Of a stretch of 64,000 nt of DNA, positions 50,948 to 58,717 are shown in pieces. The translations under genes were made by a program, and so were the position numbers. The stretch lies in the NCBI RefSeq assembly GCF_900129555.1, contig NZ_FQWC01000001.1, forward strand, positions 434,001 to 498,000. The letters run 5' to 3'. The DNA is from Flavobacterium defluvii (GTDB lineage: Bacteria > Bacteroidota > Bacteroidia > Flavobacteriales > Flavobacteriaceae). The first letter of the stretch is position 1. Each line of letters starts with the position of its first letter. The notes beneath the pieces are model-generated. The model was not told the origin of the DNA. It made no database searches and worked only from the letters and a program-made list of their open reading frames with translations.

Positions 50948-52120
50948 CTATCCTAAAGCTTGTTTTAAATCAGCAATTACATCTTCTACGGTTTCTAAAC
51001 CTACAGAAACACGAACTAAACCTTGCGTGATTCCAACAGCCAATTGATCTTCTTCAGATAATTTGCTGTGCGTTGTAGAAGCCGGATGCGTAACAATTGA
51101 TCTCGTGTCTCCAATATTTGCTGATAACGAACAAAGTTTAATTGAATTCAGGAATTTTCTTCCCGCTTCAATTCCGCCTTTAATTTCAAACGCAATAATG
51201 TTCCCACCATGTTTCATTTGTTTTTTAGCGATTTCGTATTGTGGATGCGATTTCAGGAACGGATATTTTACGCTGTTTACGTTTGGATGACTTTCTAAAA
51301 ACTCAGCTACTTTCAAAGCATTTTCGCAATGTCTTTCTACACGAATGGCTAAAGTTTCTAAACTTTTTGATAAAACCCAGGCATTAAACGGCGACAAAGC
51401 CGGACCTGTATTTCTTGAAAATAAATAAATCTGTCTGATTAAATCTTCACTTCCAACAGTAACACCGCCTAAAACACGTCCTTGTCCGTCGATTAATTTG
51501 GTTGCTGAATGCACTACCAAATGCGCTCCAAATTTAATTGGCTGCTGTAAATATGGCGTTGCAAAACAGTTGTCGATTATTAAAATCAAATTGTGTTTTT
51601 TGGCAATATCTCCCAACAATTGCAAATCAATTACATCTACACCAGGATTTGTTGGTGATTCTGCATATAATATTTTGGTATTTGGTTTGATAAGACCTTC
51701 AATTGTTTCCGGCTTATTGATTTCAAAATACGATGTTTCAATATTCCATTTTGGAAAATAAGTCATAAACAAAGCATGCGTAGAACCAAAAACGCTGCTT
51801 GCCGAAACGATGTGATCTCCTGCATTTAATAAAGCTGCAAAAGTCGAATAAACTGCCGCCATTCCGGTTGCAAATGCATAACCAGCCTCAGCACCTTCCA
51901 TTTTGCAGATTTTCTCCACAAATTCTGTCGTGTTCGGGTTGCTGAAACGGCTGTAAATATTTCTTTCTTTTTCTTCTGTAAAAGAAGCTCTCATATCTTC
52001 GGCATCTTCAAAAACAAAACTTGACGATAGGTACAAAGGCACCGAATGTTCCAGATACTGAGATCTTTCTAATTGTGTTCTAATGGCTTGTGTTTCAAAA
52101 CCAAATTCTTCTGTATTCAT
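50948..52120 (-). CDS. Trans-sulfuration enzyme, Cys/Met metabolism PLP-dependent family
   Basis: 390 residues. Cys/Met-Met-PP family: SVPLYLSSSFVFEDAEDMRA, YSRFSNPNTTEFVEKICKMEGAE, PLP phosphate and ring contacts, and the Schiff-base Lys in HSATKLIDGQGRVLGG. Could be O-succinylhomoserine sulfhydrylase (MetZ), cystathionine gamma-synthase or a lyase; family members cannot be told apart by eye. Since metX (acyltransferase) is upstream on the same strand, an acyl-homoserine substrate is plausible. Distinct from metY at 58718. Confidence 0.85.
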   Translation of the reverse strand: MNTEEFGFETQAIRTQLERSQYLEHSVPLYLSSSFVFEDAEDMRASFTEEKERNIYSRFSNPNTTEFVEKICKMEGAEAGYAFATGMAAVYSTFAALLNAGDHIVSASSVFGSTHALFMTYFPKWNIETSYFEINKPETIEGLIKPNTKILYAESPTNPGVDVIDLQLLGDIAKKHNLILIIDNCFATPYLQQPIKFGAHLVVHSATKLIDGQGRVLGGVTVGSEDLIRQIYLFSRNTGPALSPFNAWVLSKSLETLAIRVERHCENALKVAEFLESHPNVNSVKYPFLKSHPQYEIAKKQMKHGGNIIAFEIKGGIEAGRKFLNSIKLCSLSANIGDTRSIVTHPASTTHSKLSEEDQLAVGITQGLVRVSVGLETVEDVIADLKQALG

Positions 52121-52253
52121 TGTGTTGTTTTTTTGTTTTTTTGTTTCAAGTTTCAGGTTTCAAGTTTTAAAACTGAAATCTAAACTTAAACAAGTCAATT
52201 ATTTATGCACAATCTGAGCATTTTCAAATTATCTAATTGACTAATTATCTAAT

Positions 52254-52679
52254 TTATAAAGCTTCGTTGTTTAGTACAACTTTGTAGCTAATTGTTGCCG
52301 TTGGTTCAACTGTTTTGGCAACTGAGCAGTATTTCTCAAAAGAAAGCTGAGCTGCTTTTTTTGCTTTATCCGGATTGATTTCTCCTTCTAAATAAAAAAC
52401 CACATCGATTTCTTTAAAAGGTTTTGCTTCTTCAATCTGGACACGCGTTCCTTCAACCTCAGCGTTAAAAGAAGTGATTTCCTGACGCTGTTTTTTCAAA
52501 ATCGAAATCATATCAATTGCGCTGCATCCTGCAACGCCCATTAATACCAATTCCATTGGACTTGCGCCTAAATCGCTTCCGCCAAATTCGGCTCTGCTGT
52601 CAACGTCAACTACATGTCCGCGCTCATTTTTTACTTTAAAATGAAATGCGTCATTTACTCTGTTTAAAGTTACTTTCAT
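52254..52679 (-). CDS. OsmC family protein
   Basis: 141 residues from the ATG at 52679 (MKVTLNRVNDAFHFKVKN); the in-frame extension to 52724 is Lys/Asn repeats and is rejected. Family features: GASPMELVLMGVAGCSAIDMISIL with one redox Cys, and EKYCSVAKTVEPTATISYKV with the second. OsmC/YhfA proteins reduce organic hydroperoxides or have unknown sulfur-related roles. Lies between thrA and the trans-sulfuration gene, same strand. Confidence 0.88.
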   Translation of the reverse strand: MKVTLNRVNDAFHFKVKNERGHVVDVDSRAEFGGSDLGASPMELVLMGVAGCSAIDMISILKKQRQEITSFNAEVEGTRVQIEEAKPFKEIDVVFYLEGEINPDKAKKAAQLSFEKYCSVAKTVEPTATISYKVVLNNEAL

Positions 52680-52728
52680 TGTGTTGTTATTTTTTTTGTT
52701 TTTGTTTTTCTGTATAATTTCCACAATC

Positions 52729-52830
52729 TTGTCATTTCGACGAAGGAGAAATCTTCGTTGCTAAATCGACAAAGATTGACATTACTTTGTCGAGCTACTT
52801 GCGGAGATTTCTCCTTCGTCGAAATGACAA
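52729..52830. repeat. 102-nt nested palindromic repeat (TTGTCATTTCGACGAAGGAG)
   Basis: The outer arms 52729-52754 and 52805-52830 are exact 26-nt reverse complements. An inner stem ATCGACAAAG / CTTTGTCGA is nested inside. Whole element folds on itself; no ORF. MITE- or REP-like. Confidence 0.8.
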
Positions 52831-52891
52831 ACAGTAGCAAAACTCTGTGAAATCAACAATCTAAAATCTGAATTCTAAAATCTAAAATCAA

Positions 52892-55306
52892 TTACCCTTT
52901 ATCAGATAATCTCAAAATATCTCCGAAAACTCCTCTCGCCGTAACAGCAGAACCTGCACCGGCTCCCTGAATAACGATTGGACGATCTCCGTAAGATTCT
53001 GTATAAATTTCGAAGAAAGAATCTGAACCTTTTAATCCGCCTAAAGCAGTATCTTTTGGTACTGATACTAGTTTTACTTCAAGATTTCCTTTATCATTTT
53101 GCAAATCTCCAGACAATTCACCAATGTATCTTAATACGTGATTTGGTTGTTGATCGGCTTTTATTTTCTCGTAAATTGGATCGAATTCTTTTAATTTTGT
53201 CAAGAAATCAGAAACATTTCCTTCTCTTAAATGTTCCGGAATTAGGTTTTGAATTGAGATTTCTTCAAACTCATTTTGCAAATCTAATTCTCTTGCCAAA
53301 ATCAATAATTTTCTTCCCACATCATTTCCGCATAGATCTTCACGCGGATCCGGTTCTGTATATCCGTTATCAATGGCTTCTTTCAGAATTTCGCTAAACG
53401 GAACATCTTTTGCCGAAAAATTATTGAATAAATAACTTAATGTTCCAGAGAAAACCCCTTTAATTTTTGTGATATTTTCTCCTGAAAGATGCAGTAATTT
53501 AATTGTATCAATTAACGGTAAACCTGCACCAACATTGGTTTCGTATAAATAATTCTTTTGGTTTTCTGCCAAAGCTTTTCTCAATTCTTTATAAAAACCA
53601 TACGTCAATGTATTCGCCACTTTATTTGAAGAAATCAAATCGAAACTGCTTTCTACAAGCGGAACATAATTTTCTACAAATGATGCACTTGCCGTATTAT
53701 CAATCGCAATTAAGTTTTCTAAATGATACTCATTTGCATAAGCGATAATATCTTTAATTGTATACGGTTCTCCTTTTGTTTCAATATCGTTTTTCCAGCT
53801 TGAAGTTACGCCATTTTTATTTAAAAGAAGCTTTTTAGAATTCGCAATTGCGAAAACATTCAGCTTAATATCTTTACGTTTTTCAATTGAAGAAGCCGAT
53901 TCTAAAATTTGATTGATCAAAGTTCCGCCCACTAATCCGTGACCGAAAATTGCAATGTTGATTTTTTTAGAAACTCCAAAAATCTCTCCGTGAATTACGT
54001 TTAAAGCTTTTGTTAGTTCTTCTTTTTTCACAACCAAACTCACGTTTTTGCCTGTAACCGTGTTGTTGAATAAAATTGGAACTATTTTATTTTTGATTAA
54101 AGCCGTATAAGGTTTGTGGAAAGTACTCAAATCCTGCCCGATAATCGAAATTACCGAAACATTATCTGTTACTGTAATCTGATTTACATCTTTAGAATAA
54201 AAGTCGTTTTCGAACTCTTTTTCTAACTCAACCATCGCCAGAGTAGCTTTGTCTTTTGCCACAACCAATCCAATTCCTCTTTCTGAAGAACCTTGTGAAA
54301 TGATACTTACACTGATGTTGTGATCGCCCATAACTTTAAAAATTCGGGCATCAACTCCGGCTTTTCCAAGTAATCCGCGTCCTTCAAGATTTACAAGTGA
54401 AACATTTTCTAAAACAGAAAGCGTTTTAATTCCTTCTTTTTGAGAATTTGAAGTGATTAATGTACCGTGATTTTCGTGATTGAAAGTATTTAAAATACGA
54501 AGCGGAATATTTTTTTCTAATAATGGAATTATCGTTTTGGCGTGTAGAATTGTCGCGCCAAAATTCGCTAATTCATTCGCTTCATTAAATGATAAATATT
54601 CGATTTTTTTAGCATCGGCAACTAGATCAGGATTTGCTGTGTAGATTCCGTCAACGTGTGTGAAGTTTTGAAGTTCTTCGGCATCAAGATAATTAGCAAT
54701 TAAAGAAGCGGTATAATTGCTTCCGTTTCTTCCTAAAGTTGTGGTGTCGTTGTTGTTGTTTGAACCAATGAAACCTGTAACGATATTGACTGTTTCTCCG
54801 TTATGTAATTTGAAATAGTTTATTACGTTTTTCTTTGAAAGTTGTTCCAAAGGCTGAGCGTCACCAAATTTAGAATCTGTTTTTAATAATTCTCTTGTAT
54901 CCACAAAATTGGCCGGAATTCCTTTTTCAACTAAAATTGAAGTCAATAATTTTGCTGAAAGCAATTCGCCTTTAGATAAAATCTGATCTTTGATTTTGTT
55001 GCTGTAATCGCCAATTAAGCTTACTCCTTCGAATAATTTATCCAAAATATTAAATTCTTCAGATAAATCTACCTGCGGATAATCTGAAGTTTGGTAAGCT
55101 TTAAAACTTTCTAAAAGTGGTTTGTAATTTCCGTTTTTAGCAGCAATTCTTAAGATATCTTCTAATTCATCTGTCGCATTTCCGCGTGCAGAAACGACTA
55201 CGGCAATTTTTTCGCCTTGATTTACTTTATCAGAAATGATTGAAACTACTTTGTTAAGTCCTTCTCCGTTTGATAATGATTTACCTCCAAATTTTAATAT
55301 TTTCAT
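52892..55306 (-). CDS. thrA: Bifunctional aspartate kinase / homoserine dehydrogenase I
   Basis: 804 residues. Aspartokinase domain (1-about 290): MKILKFGGKSLSNGEGL, TTTLGRNGSNYTASLIA; ACT domains (about 305-450); homoserine dehydrogenase (about 455-804) with NAD site IAIFGHGLVGGTLINQI, catalytic Lys in SSNKVANT, and the Glu/Asp/Lys set in YTEPDPREDLCGNDVGRKLL. Feeds homoserine to methionine and threonine. The stop of metX and the ATG of thrA are 1 nt apart, so the two form an operon behind the SAM riboswitch of metX. Confidence 0.95.
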   Translation of the reverse strand: MKILKFGGKSLSNGEGLNKVVSIISDKVNQGEKIAVVVSARGNATDELEDILRIAAKNGNYKPLLESFKAYQTSDYPQVDLSEEFNILDKLFEGVSLIGDYSNKIKDQILSKGELLSAKLLTSILVEKGIPANFVDTRELLKTDSKFGDAQPLEQLSKKNVINYFKLHNGETVNIVTGFIGSNNNNDTTTLGRNGSNYTASLIANYLDAEELQNFTHVDGIYTANPDLVADAKKIEYLSFNEANELANFGATILHAKTIIPLLEKNIPLRILNTFNHENHGTLITSNSQKEGIKTLSVLENVSLVNLEGRGLLGKAGVDARIFKVMGDHNISVSIISQGSSERGIGLVVAKDKATLAMVELEKEFENDFYSKDVNQITVTDNVSVISIIGQDLSTFHKPYTALIKNKIVPILFNNTVTGKNVSLVVKKEELTKALNVIHGEIFGVSKKINIAIFGHGLVGGTLINQILESASSIEKRKDIKLNVFAIANSKKLLLNKNGVTSSWKNDIETKGEPYTIKDIIAYANEYHLENLIAIDNTASASFVENYVPLVESSFDLISSNKVANTLTYGFYKELRKALAENQKNYLYETNVGAGLPLIDTIKLLHLSGENITKIKGVFSGTLSYLFNNFSAKDVPFSEILKEAIDNGYTEPDPREDLCGNDVGRKLLILARELDLQNEFEEISIQNLIPEHLREGNVSDFLTKLKEFDPIYEKIKADQQPNHVLRYIGELSGDLQNDKGNLEVKLVSVPKDTALGGLKGSDSFFEIYTESYGDRPIVIQGAGAGSAVTARGVFGDILRLSDKG

Positions 55307-55307
55307 T

Positions 55308-56297
55308 TTATTTTGCTATTGTTTCTGCCTTAAAAATTCCGGCAAGTAAATGATCTAATTGTTTGTACTCGATTAAAAAAGCGTCATGTCCGTGAACCGA
55401 ATCAATTTCGCTGTAAAAAACATTGTTTTTAAATTTCTTTAATTCATTGTAAGTTTCCAGATTTTCTTTTGGTGTAAAAAACAAATCTGAATTGATTGCA
55501 ACGATATGAATCGCAGCGTTTGATTTGGATATTAACGTTTCGAAATCCTCACTATTTCTGGTAATATCTATGGTTTTAAGCAGCTGGTTCATCAATTTAT
55601 AAGATGCTAATTGATAGCGCTGCTGTAATTTTTTTCCGTGATGTGCCAGCCAGCTTTCGATATTAAAAATCAAAAGATCCTGATTGATAGTTCTCTGGAA
55701 TTTTTCTTTGAATGATTCCGGTGAGCGGTAACACAACATAGCATGGATTCTCGCATCTTCGATTGGTTTTGAAGAATTATTCAGAATCTGCTCCTGCAAA
55801 AAACAATTGGCAATCATCCAGTCGGTCGATTTCCAGTCTGTTGCAATAGGAATTAAATGTTCTGTAATGTTGGGTTCTAAAGCCAGAATTTCCCAGGCAA
55901 CGCCGCCGCCGACAGAACCGCCGATTATGGCAAATACCTTTTCGATACTTAAAGCTTTTAAGCCTTTGATGAAGATTTTGGCAATATCTCTGGTTGTAAA
56001 ATCCTGATAATTTTCGATTAGGAAAGAATCGTTTCCGTTTCCTGGAACATTAAACGCCAAAACGGTATATTGATTGGTATCGATGGTTTTTGCTTCGCCT
56101 ATTAAATCATTCCACCAGCCATTTTCGCCAGTCACATTTGCGTTTCCGGTTAAGGCGTGATTTACCAATACAATTGGAGCAGTATACAGCGGTTTACCAG
56201 CAAGTGTAAAACTTAACGGTAACGACGAATACAATGCACCACTTTCGGTGATGAAATCTTGAATTATAATGGGACTTGGTATATTTTCCAATTTCAA
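55308..56297 (-). CDS. metX: Homoserine O-acetyltransferase
   Basis: 329 residues, alpha/beta-hydrolase fold: VLVNHALTGNANVTGENGWW, the nucleophile elbow IIGGSVGGGVAWE (Ser), and the catalytic His in SVHGHDAFLIEY. Slightly shorter than many MetX proteins. Activates homoserine for sulfhydrylation by MetY. Leads a metX-thrA unit, preceded by a SAM-I riboswitch 80 nt upstream. Confidence 0.92.
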   Translation of the reverse strand: MKLENIPSPIIIQDFITESGALYSSLPLSFTLAGKPLYTAPIVLVNHALTGNANVTGENGWWNDLIGEAKTIDTNQYTVLAFNVPGNGNDSFLIENYQDFTTRDIAKIFIKGLKALSIEKVFAIIGGSVGGGVAWEILALEPNITEHLIPIATDWKSTDWMIANCFLQEQILNNSSKPIEDARIHAMLCYRSPESFKEKFQRTINQDLLIFNIESWLAHHGKKLQQRYQLASYKLMNQLLKTIDITRNSEDFETLISKSNAAIHIVAINSDLFFTPKENLETYNELKKFKNNVFYSEIDSVHGHDAFLIEYKQLDHLLAGIFKAETIAK

Positions 56298-56377
56298 ATC
56301 TTTTTTTACTTTTTTGATTTGTATGTGGAAATATTAGAAAGAAAGTCTAGAGTTTGAAACTAGAAAAAATTCTTGTT

Positions 56378-56482
56378 GTTATCTTTCCACGTTTGGGCGT
56401 GGTAGAATGCAGCACCTTCTTCGAATTAACGAAGGGTTGCTAAGGATTCATCGGGTCTAATCCCTCCTCCTTTCTTTATAAC
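56378..56482 (-). ncRNA. SAM-I riboswitch (S-box) upstream of metX
   Basis: Minus strand: GTTATAAAGAAAGGAGGAGG, ATTAGACCCGATGAATCC, TTAGCAACCC, a P3-like hairpin TTCGTTAATTCGAA, GAAGGTGCTGCATTCTACC, P4 hairpin CCACGCCCAAACGTGG, AAAGATAAC closing P1. All hallmark S-box segments are present. A -7-like TTAATTTG (56512-56519) lies 30 nt upstream. A CTAG-N9-CTAG-type hairpin follows before the ATG. Confidence 0.92.
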
Positions 56483-56673
56483 ATTTCAATACGTTTTTGA
56501 ACTTAACGGTGCAAATTAACTACTAATTTCTTAAACTAACAAATTTTATCGAAACTGATTCTTCAATTTCTTAAACATTATTCAATCAGAAACTTTTGTA
56601 CGCACAAAATTACCGAACGTTATGCCCAGTAAAGTCATGCAGGTTTTAACCTATTTTATGGCTGCTTTTCAAG

Positions 56674-56874
56674 TTAGATGAAAAGGGTTTCATTTTCTTT
56701 TGAATACATCAAAAACAATAATGAATTTGGTGCTTTTTTTACCGCTTTTTTATCTGTTTCAGTTACACCGAAACTTGGGTGGATTAATTCGTTTGCAGGC
56801 GGCGGGTTGTTTCTTTCAGCTTTTATGTTTCTGTACGTTGAAAGTTTTTTTCTTAAGTAAGTAATTGCGCTCAT
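56674..56874 (-). CDS. Small protein of unknown function behind a Cys-leader attenuator
   Basis: 66 residues, no signal peptide or membrane helix, rich in Lys, Asn and Pro. Its end, NSLLFLMYSKENETLFI, resembles the end of the 62-residue protein at 60104-60292 (KSLLFQMYDPELEREFSFA), which is also placed behind a leader peptide and terminator. The ATG lies 70 nt after the terminator at 56945-56982. Not a family I recognise. The shared tail and context are the reason I accept it as a gene. Confidence 0.5.
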   Translation of the reverse strand: MSAITYLRKKLSTYRNIKAERNNPPPANELIHPSFGVTETDKKAVKKAPNSLLFLMYSKENETLFI

Positions 56875-56944
56875 ATTATTAAGTTTAAGTTAGTTATTGT
56901 AATCTTTATTTTTTCTTTAATTCTTTGTTATCCTGCCAAAAGGA

Positions 56945-56982
56945 ATAAAAAAACCCTTTTGGATTTTTAATACCAAAAGGGT
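56945..56982 (-). terminator. Attenuator terminator L1
   Basis: ACCCTTTTGG (minus strand, from 56982) pairs perfectly with CCAAAAGGGT across a 10-nt loop, followed by TTTTTTATT. It stands between the leader peptide and the 66-residue gene. A further CCTTTTGG is just downstream (minus strand, 56936-56943). Confidence 0.82.
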
Positions 56983-57017
56983 CTAAGTTTTTATACAACT
57001 TATATATACTTTTAGTA

Positions 57018-57083
57018 TCAACAGACGCGTACACAAATACGTGCGACATTAAACATCTTGTTCATCTGTAGGGACTTATTCAT
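57018..57083 (-). CDS. Leader peptide L1 (21 residues, ends ARICVRVC)
   Basis: Minus-strand ATG at 57083 (MNKSLQMNK) running in frame to MFNVARICVRVC and TGA at 57018; an internal ATG at 57056 gives the 12-residue core alone. The stop is 35 nt before terminator L1. The sequence before the ATG, TTAAAATAACAG, is identical to that before leader L3 at 63.86 kb, which supports real translation starts at both. Two of the last five codons are Cys. Looks like an attenuation leader responding to Cys-tRNA. Confidence 0.55.
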   Translation of the reverse strand: MNKSLQMNKMFNVARICVRVC

Positions 57084-57416
57084 TTGCGATTTGACTGTTA
57101 TTTTAAAAAAATCTTGCATGTATTTTTCTTTAAAGCTTTTTTCAGATTTGATTAGGACCTCAAAAGCGAATATTTATTTTAACAAATAAACCTGTATTTT
57201 TAACAGATCTTACTTGTCTTACAAATGTGCGAATAATTTTCGAATATTCCAAGTTATAAAAGCCTTATTTTTCTTAAAAAACGTTAAAAAACAGCTTTTT
57301 ATCGTTAAAAAACGTCTTACAAAATTCCAATTTGAACGAAAGAAAGTTTTGTCTTACAAAAAATTAACTAACTTTAGTTTCAATCTATCAAAGAACTACT
57401 AATATTAAAGCCACTT
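57084..57416. other. Upstream region of leader L1, no gene seen
   Basis: AT-rich, with two direct copies of CGTTAAAAAAC (57282 and 57304 areas). No perfect -7 box on the minus strand; TAAAGAAAAATACATG around 57118-57134 (minus) resembles the spacer region of the L2 and L3 promoters. Confidence 0.4.
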
Positions 57417-58505
57417 TTACAGCCAGACAGCTTCTTTATTTTTTATTTTTTCGGCAACTTTTAAAATGTCTGTTATCAAGCCTCTTGAAATAGCTTGTTT
57501 GCATGGCGGTGCACTCTGAATTACAATAGGTGTATTGGCATACGACTGGGTATAGATTTCAAAAATAGAATCGGAACCTTTTAGCTGACCAATTGCCGAT
57601 GTCACGGGTTCTGATACTAATTTTACTTCGAGTGTATTTTTTTCGACATCAAATTCACCAATATATCGTAAAACATGATTGTCTTTTTGGGTTATTTTAG
57701 CAATTTTAAATGATCTGTCGACTGCATCTTTATTGAGAATTCCGTTTTTCTCTAAATGTTCTTCCTGAATAAGAGAATTAATTTTAATATCCGAAAAGTC
57801 AAATTCTTTTCCAATTTCACGGGTTAAAATCAATAATTTTCTTGCTGTATCGTTTCCTGATAAGTCTTCTTTAAATGTAGAACGCATTAATCCGAGAAGA
57901 CTGGCATCTTTCAAAATAGACGAAAAGGTATTTTCTTCGGCAGAAAAACGATTAAATACATAACTTAGATTATCTGAAAATACACCGCGGATTTTTGTGA
58001 TTTTTTCTCCGGAATAGTACAAATCTCTTAATGTCTGTAAAACCGGAACTCCTGTATCCACGGAGGTTTCATACAAAAACTCTTTATCGTACTTTTTAAG
58101 ATTTTCTCTTAATTGCTTATAAAGATCAATTGGGAGCGTGTTTGCTTTTTTATTTACGGCAACAATATTAAAACCGTTTTGGATTAACGTATTATAATGA
58201 CCTATAAGTTCATCACTCGCAGTTGCATCGACTGCAATTAGATTTTCAAATTCGTTTTCTTTTGCAAATTCGATAATATCTTCGACCCTAAACGGCACTG
58301 CCAATTGTCTAAAATTGGTTTCCCATGCATACCCTACGCCTTCTTTCTCAAAAAAGGCAACTGTAGAATTGGTAATTATAGGAAAATGAAAATCGACATT
58401 TTTACTTTGCAGAAAAAACTCCTGACTTTCTATAATCTGATTGATTAATGTACTTCCTATATTTCCTATTCCGAATAGAATAATATTTATTTTAAGCTTT
58501 GACAT
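57417..58505 (-). CDS. Degenerate homoserine dehydrogenase paralogue
   Basis: 362 residues aligned over their full length with the dehydrogenase half of ThrA in this window. The dinucleotide loop GIGNIGSTL and the Lys in AVNKKANT are kept, as are Asp and Lys in SGNDTARKLL. But the segment holding the substrate-binding Glu (YTEPDPREDL in ThrA) reads LMRSTFKEDL, the FSGTLSY loop reads FSDNLSY, and the C-terminal GAGAG reads SAPPC. I infer reduced or changed activity, perhaps a regulatory role. Located between metY and the L1 leader on the minus strand. Confidence 0.82.
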   Translation of the reverse strand: MSKLKINIILFGIGNIGSTLINQIIESQEFFLQSKNVDFHFPIITNSTVAFFEKEGVGYAWETNFRQLAVPFRVEDIIEFAKENEFENLIAVDATASDELIGHYNTLIQNGFNIVAVNKKANTLPIDLYKQLRENLKKYDKEFLYETSVDTGVPVLQTLRDLYYSGEKITKIRGVFSDNLSYVFNRFSAEENTFSSILKDASLLGLMRSTFKEDLSGNDTARKLLILTREIGKEFDFSDIKINSLIQEEHLEKNGILNKDAVDRSFKIAKITQKDNHVLRYIGEFDVEKNTLEVKLVSEPVTSAIGQLKGSDSIFEIYTQSYANTPIVIQSAPPCKQAISRGLITDILKVAEKIKNKEAVWL

Positions 58506-58604
58506 AATTTTAATTTTTAAAATATATCTGTGTTATTGAAACCATATAAAGTAATGTAAGTTCATTTAATGCAAAACATTTTAATGATAGATGGGGCTAA
58601 ATAC

Positions 58605-58630
58605 GTAGACGCACTGCGGTGCGCCTCTAC
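58605..58630. repeat. Short palindromic repeat (GTAGACGCACTGCGGTGCGC)
   Basis: GTAGACGCAC / GTGCGCCTCTAC inverted, GC-rich island in AT-rich DNA downstream of metY. Confidence 0.55.
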
Positions 58631-58652
58631 ATATGGTAAAAATTCTTTTCAT

Positions 58653-58689
58653 AAAAAATCACCTCTAGCAGAACTCACGCTGCTAAAGG
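58653..58689 (-). terminator. Intrinsic terminator of metY
   Basis: Minus strand: CCTTTAGCAG, 8-nt loop, CTGCTAGAGG (one G-T pair), then TGATTTTTTAT. 29 nt after the metY stop. Confidence 0.75.
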
Positions 58690-58717
58690 CAATTTTTCAA
58701 ACAAAAAACAAAAAAAC

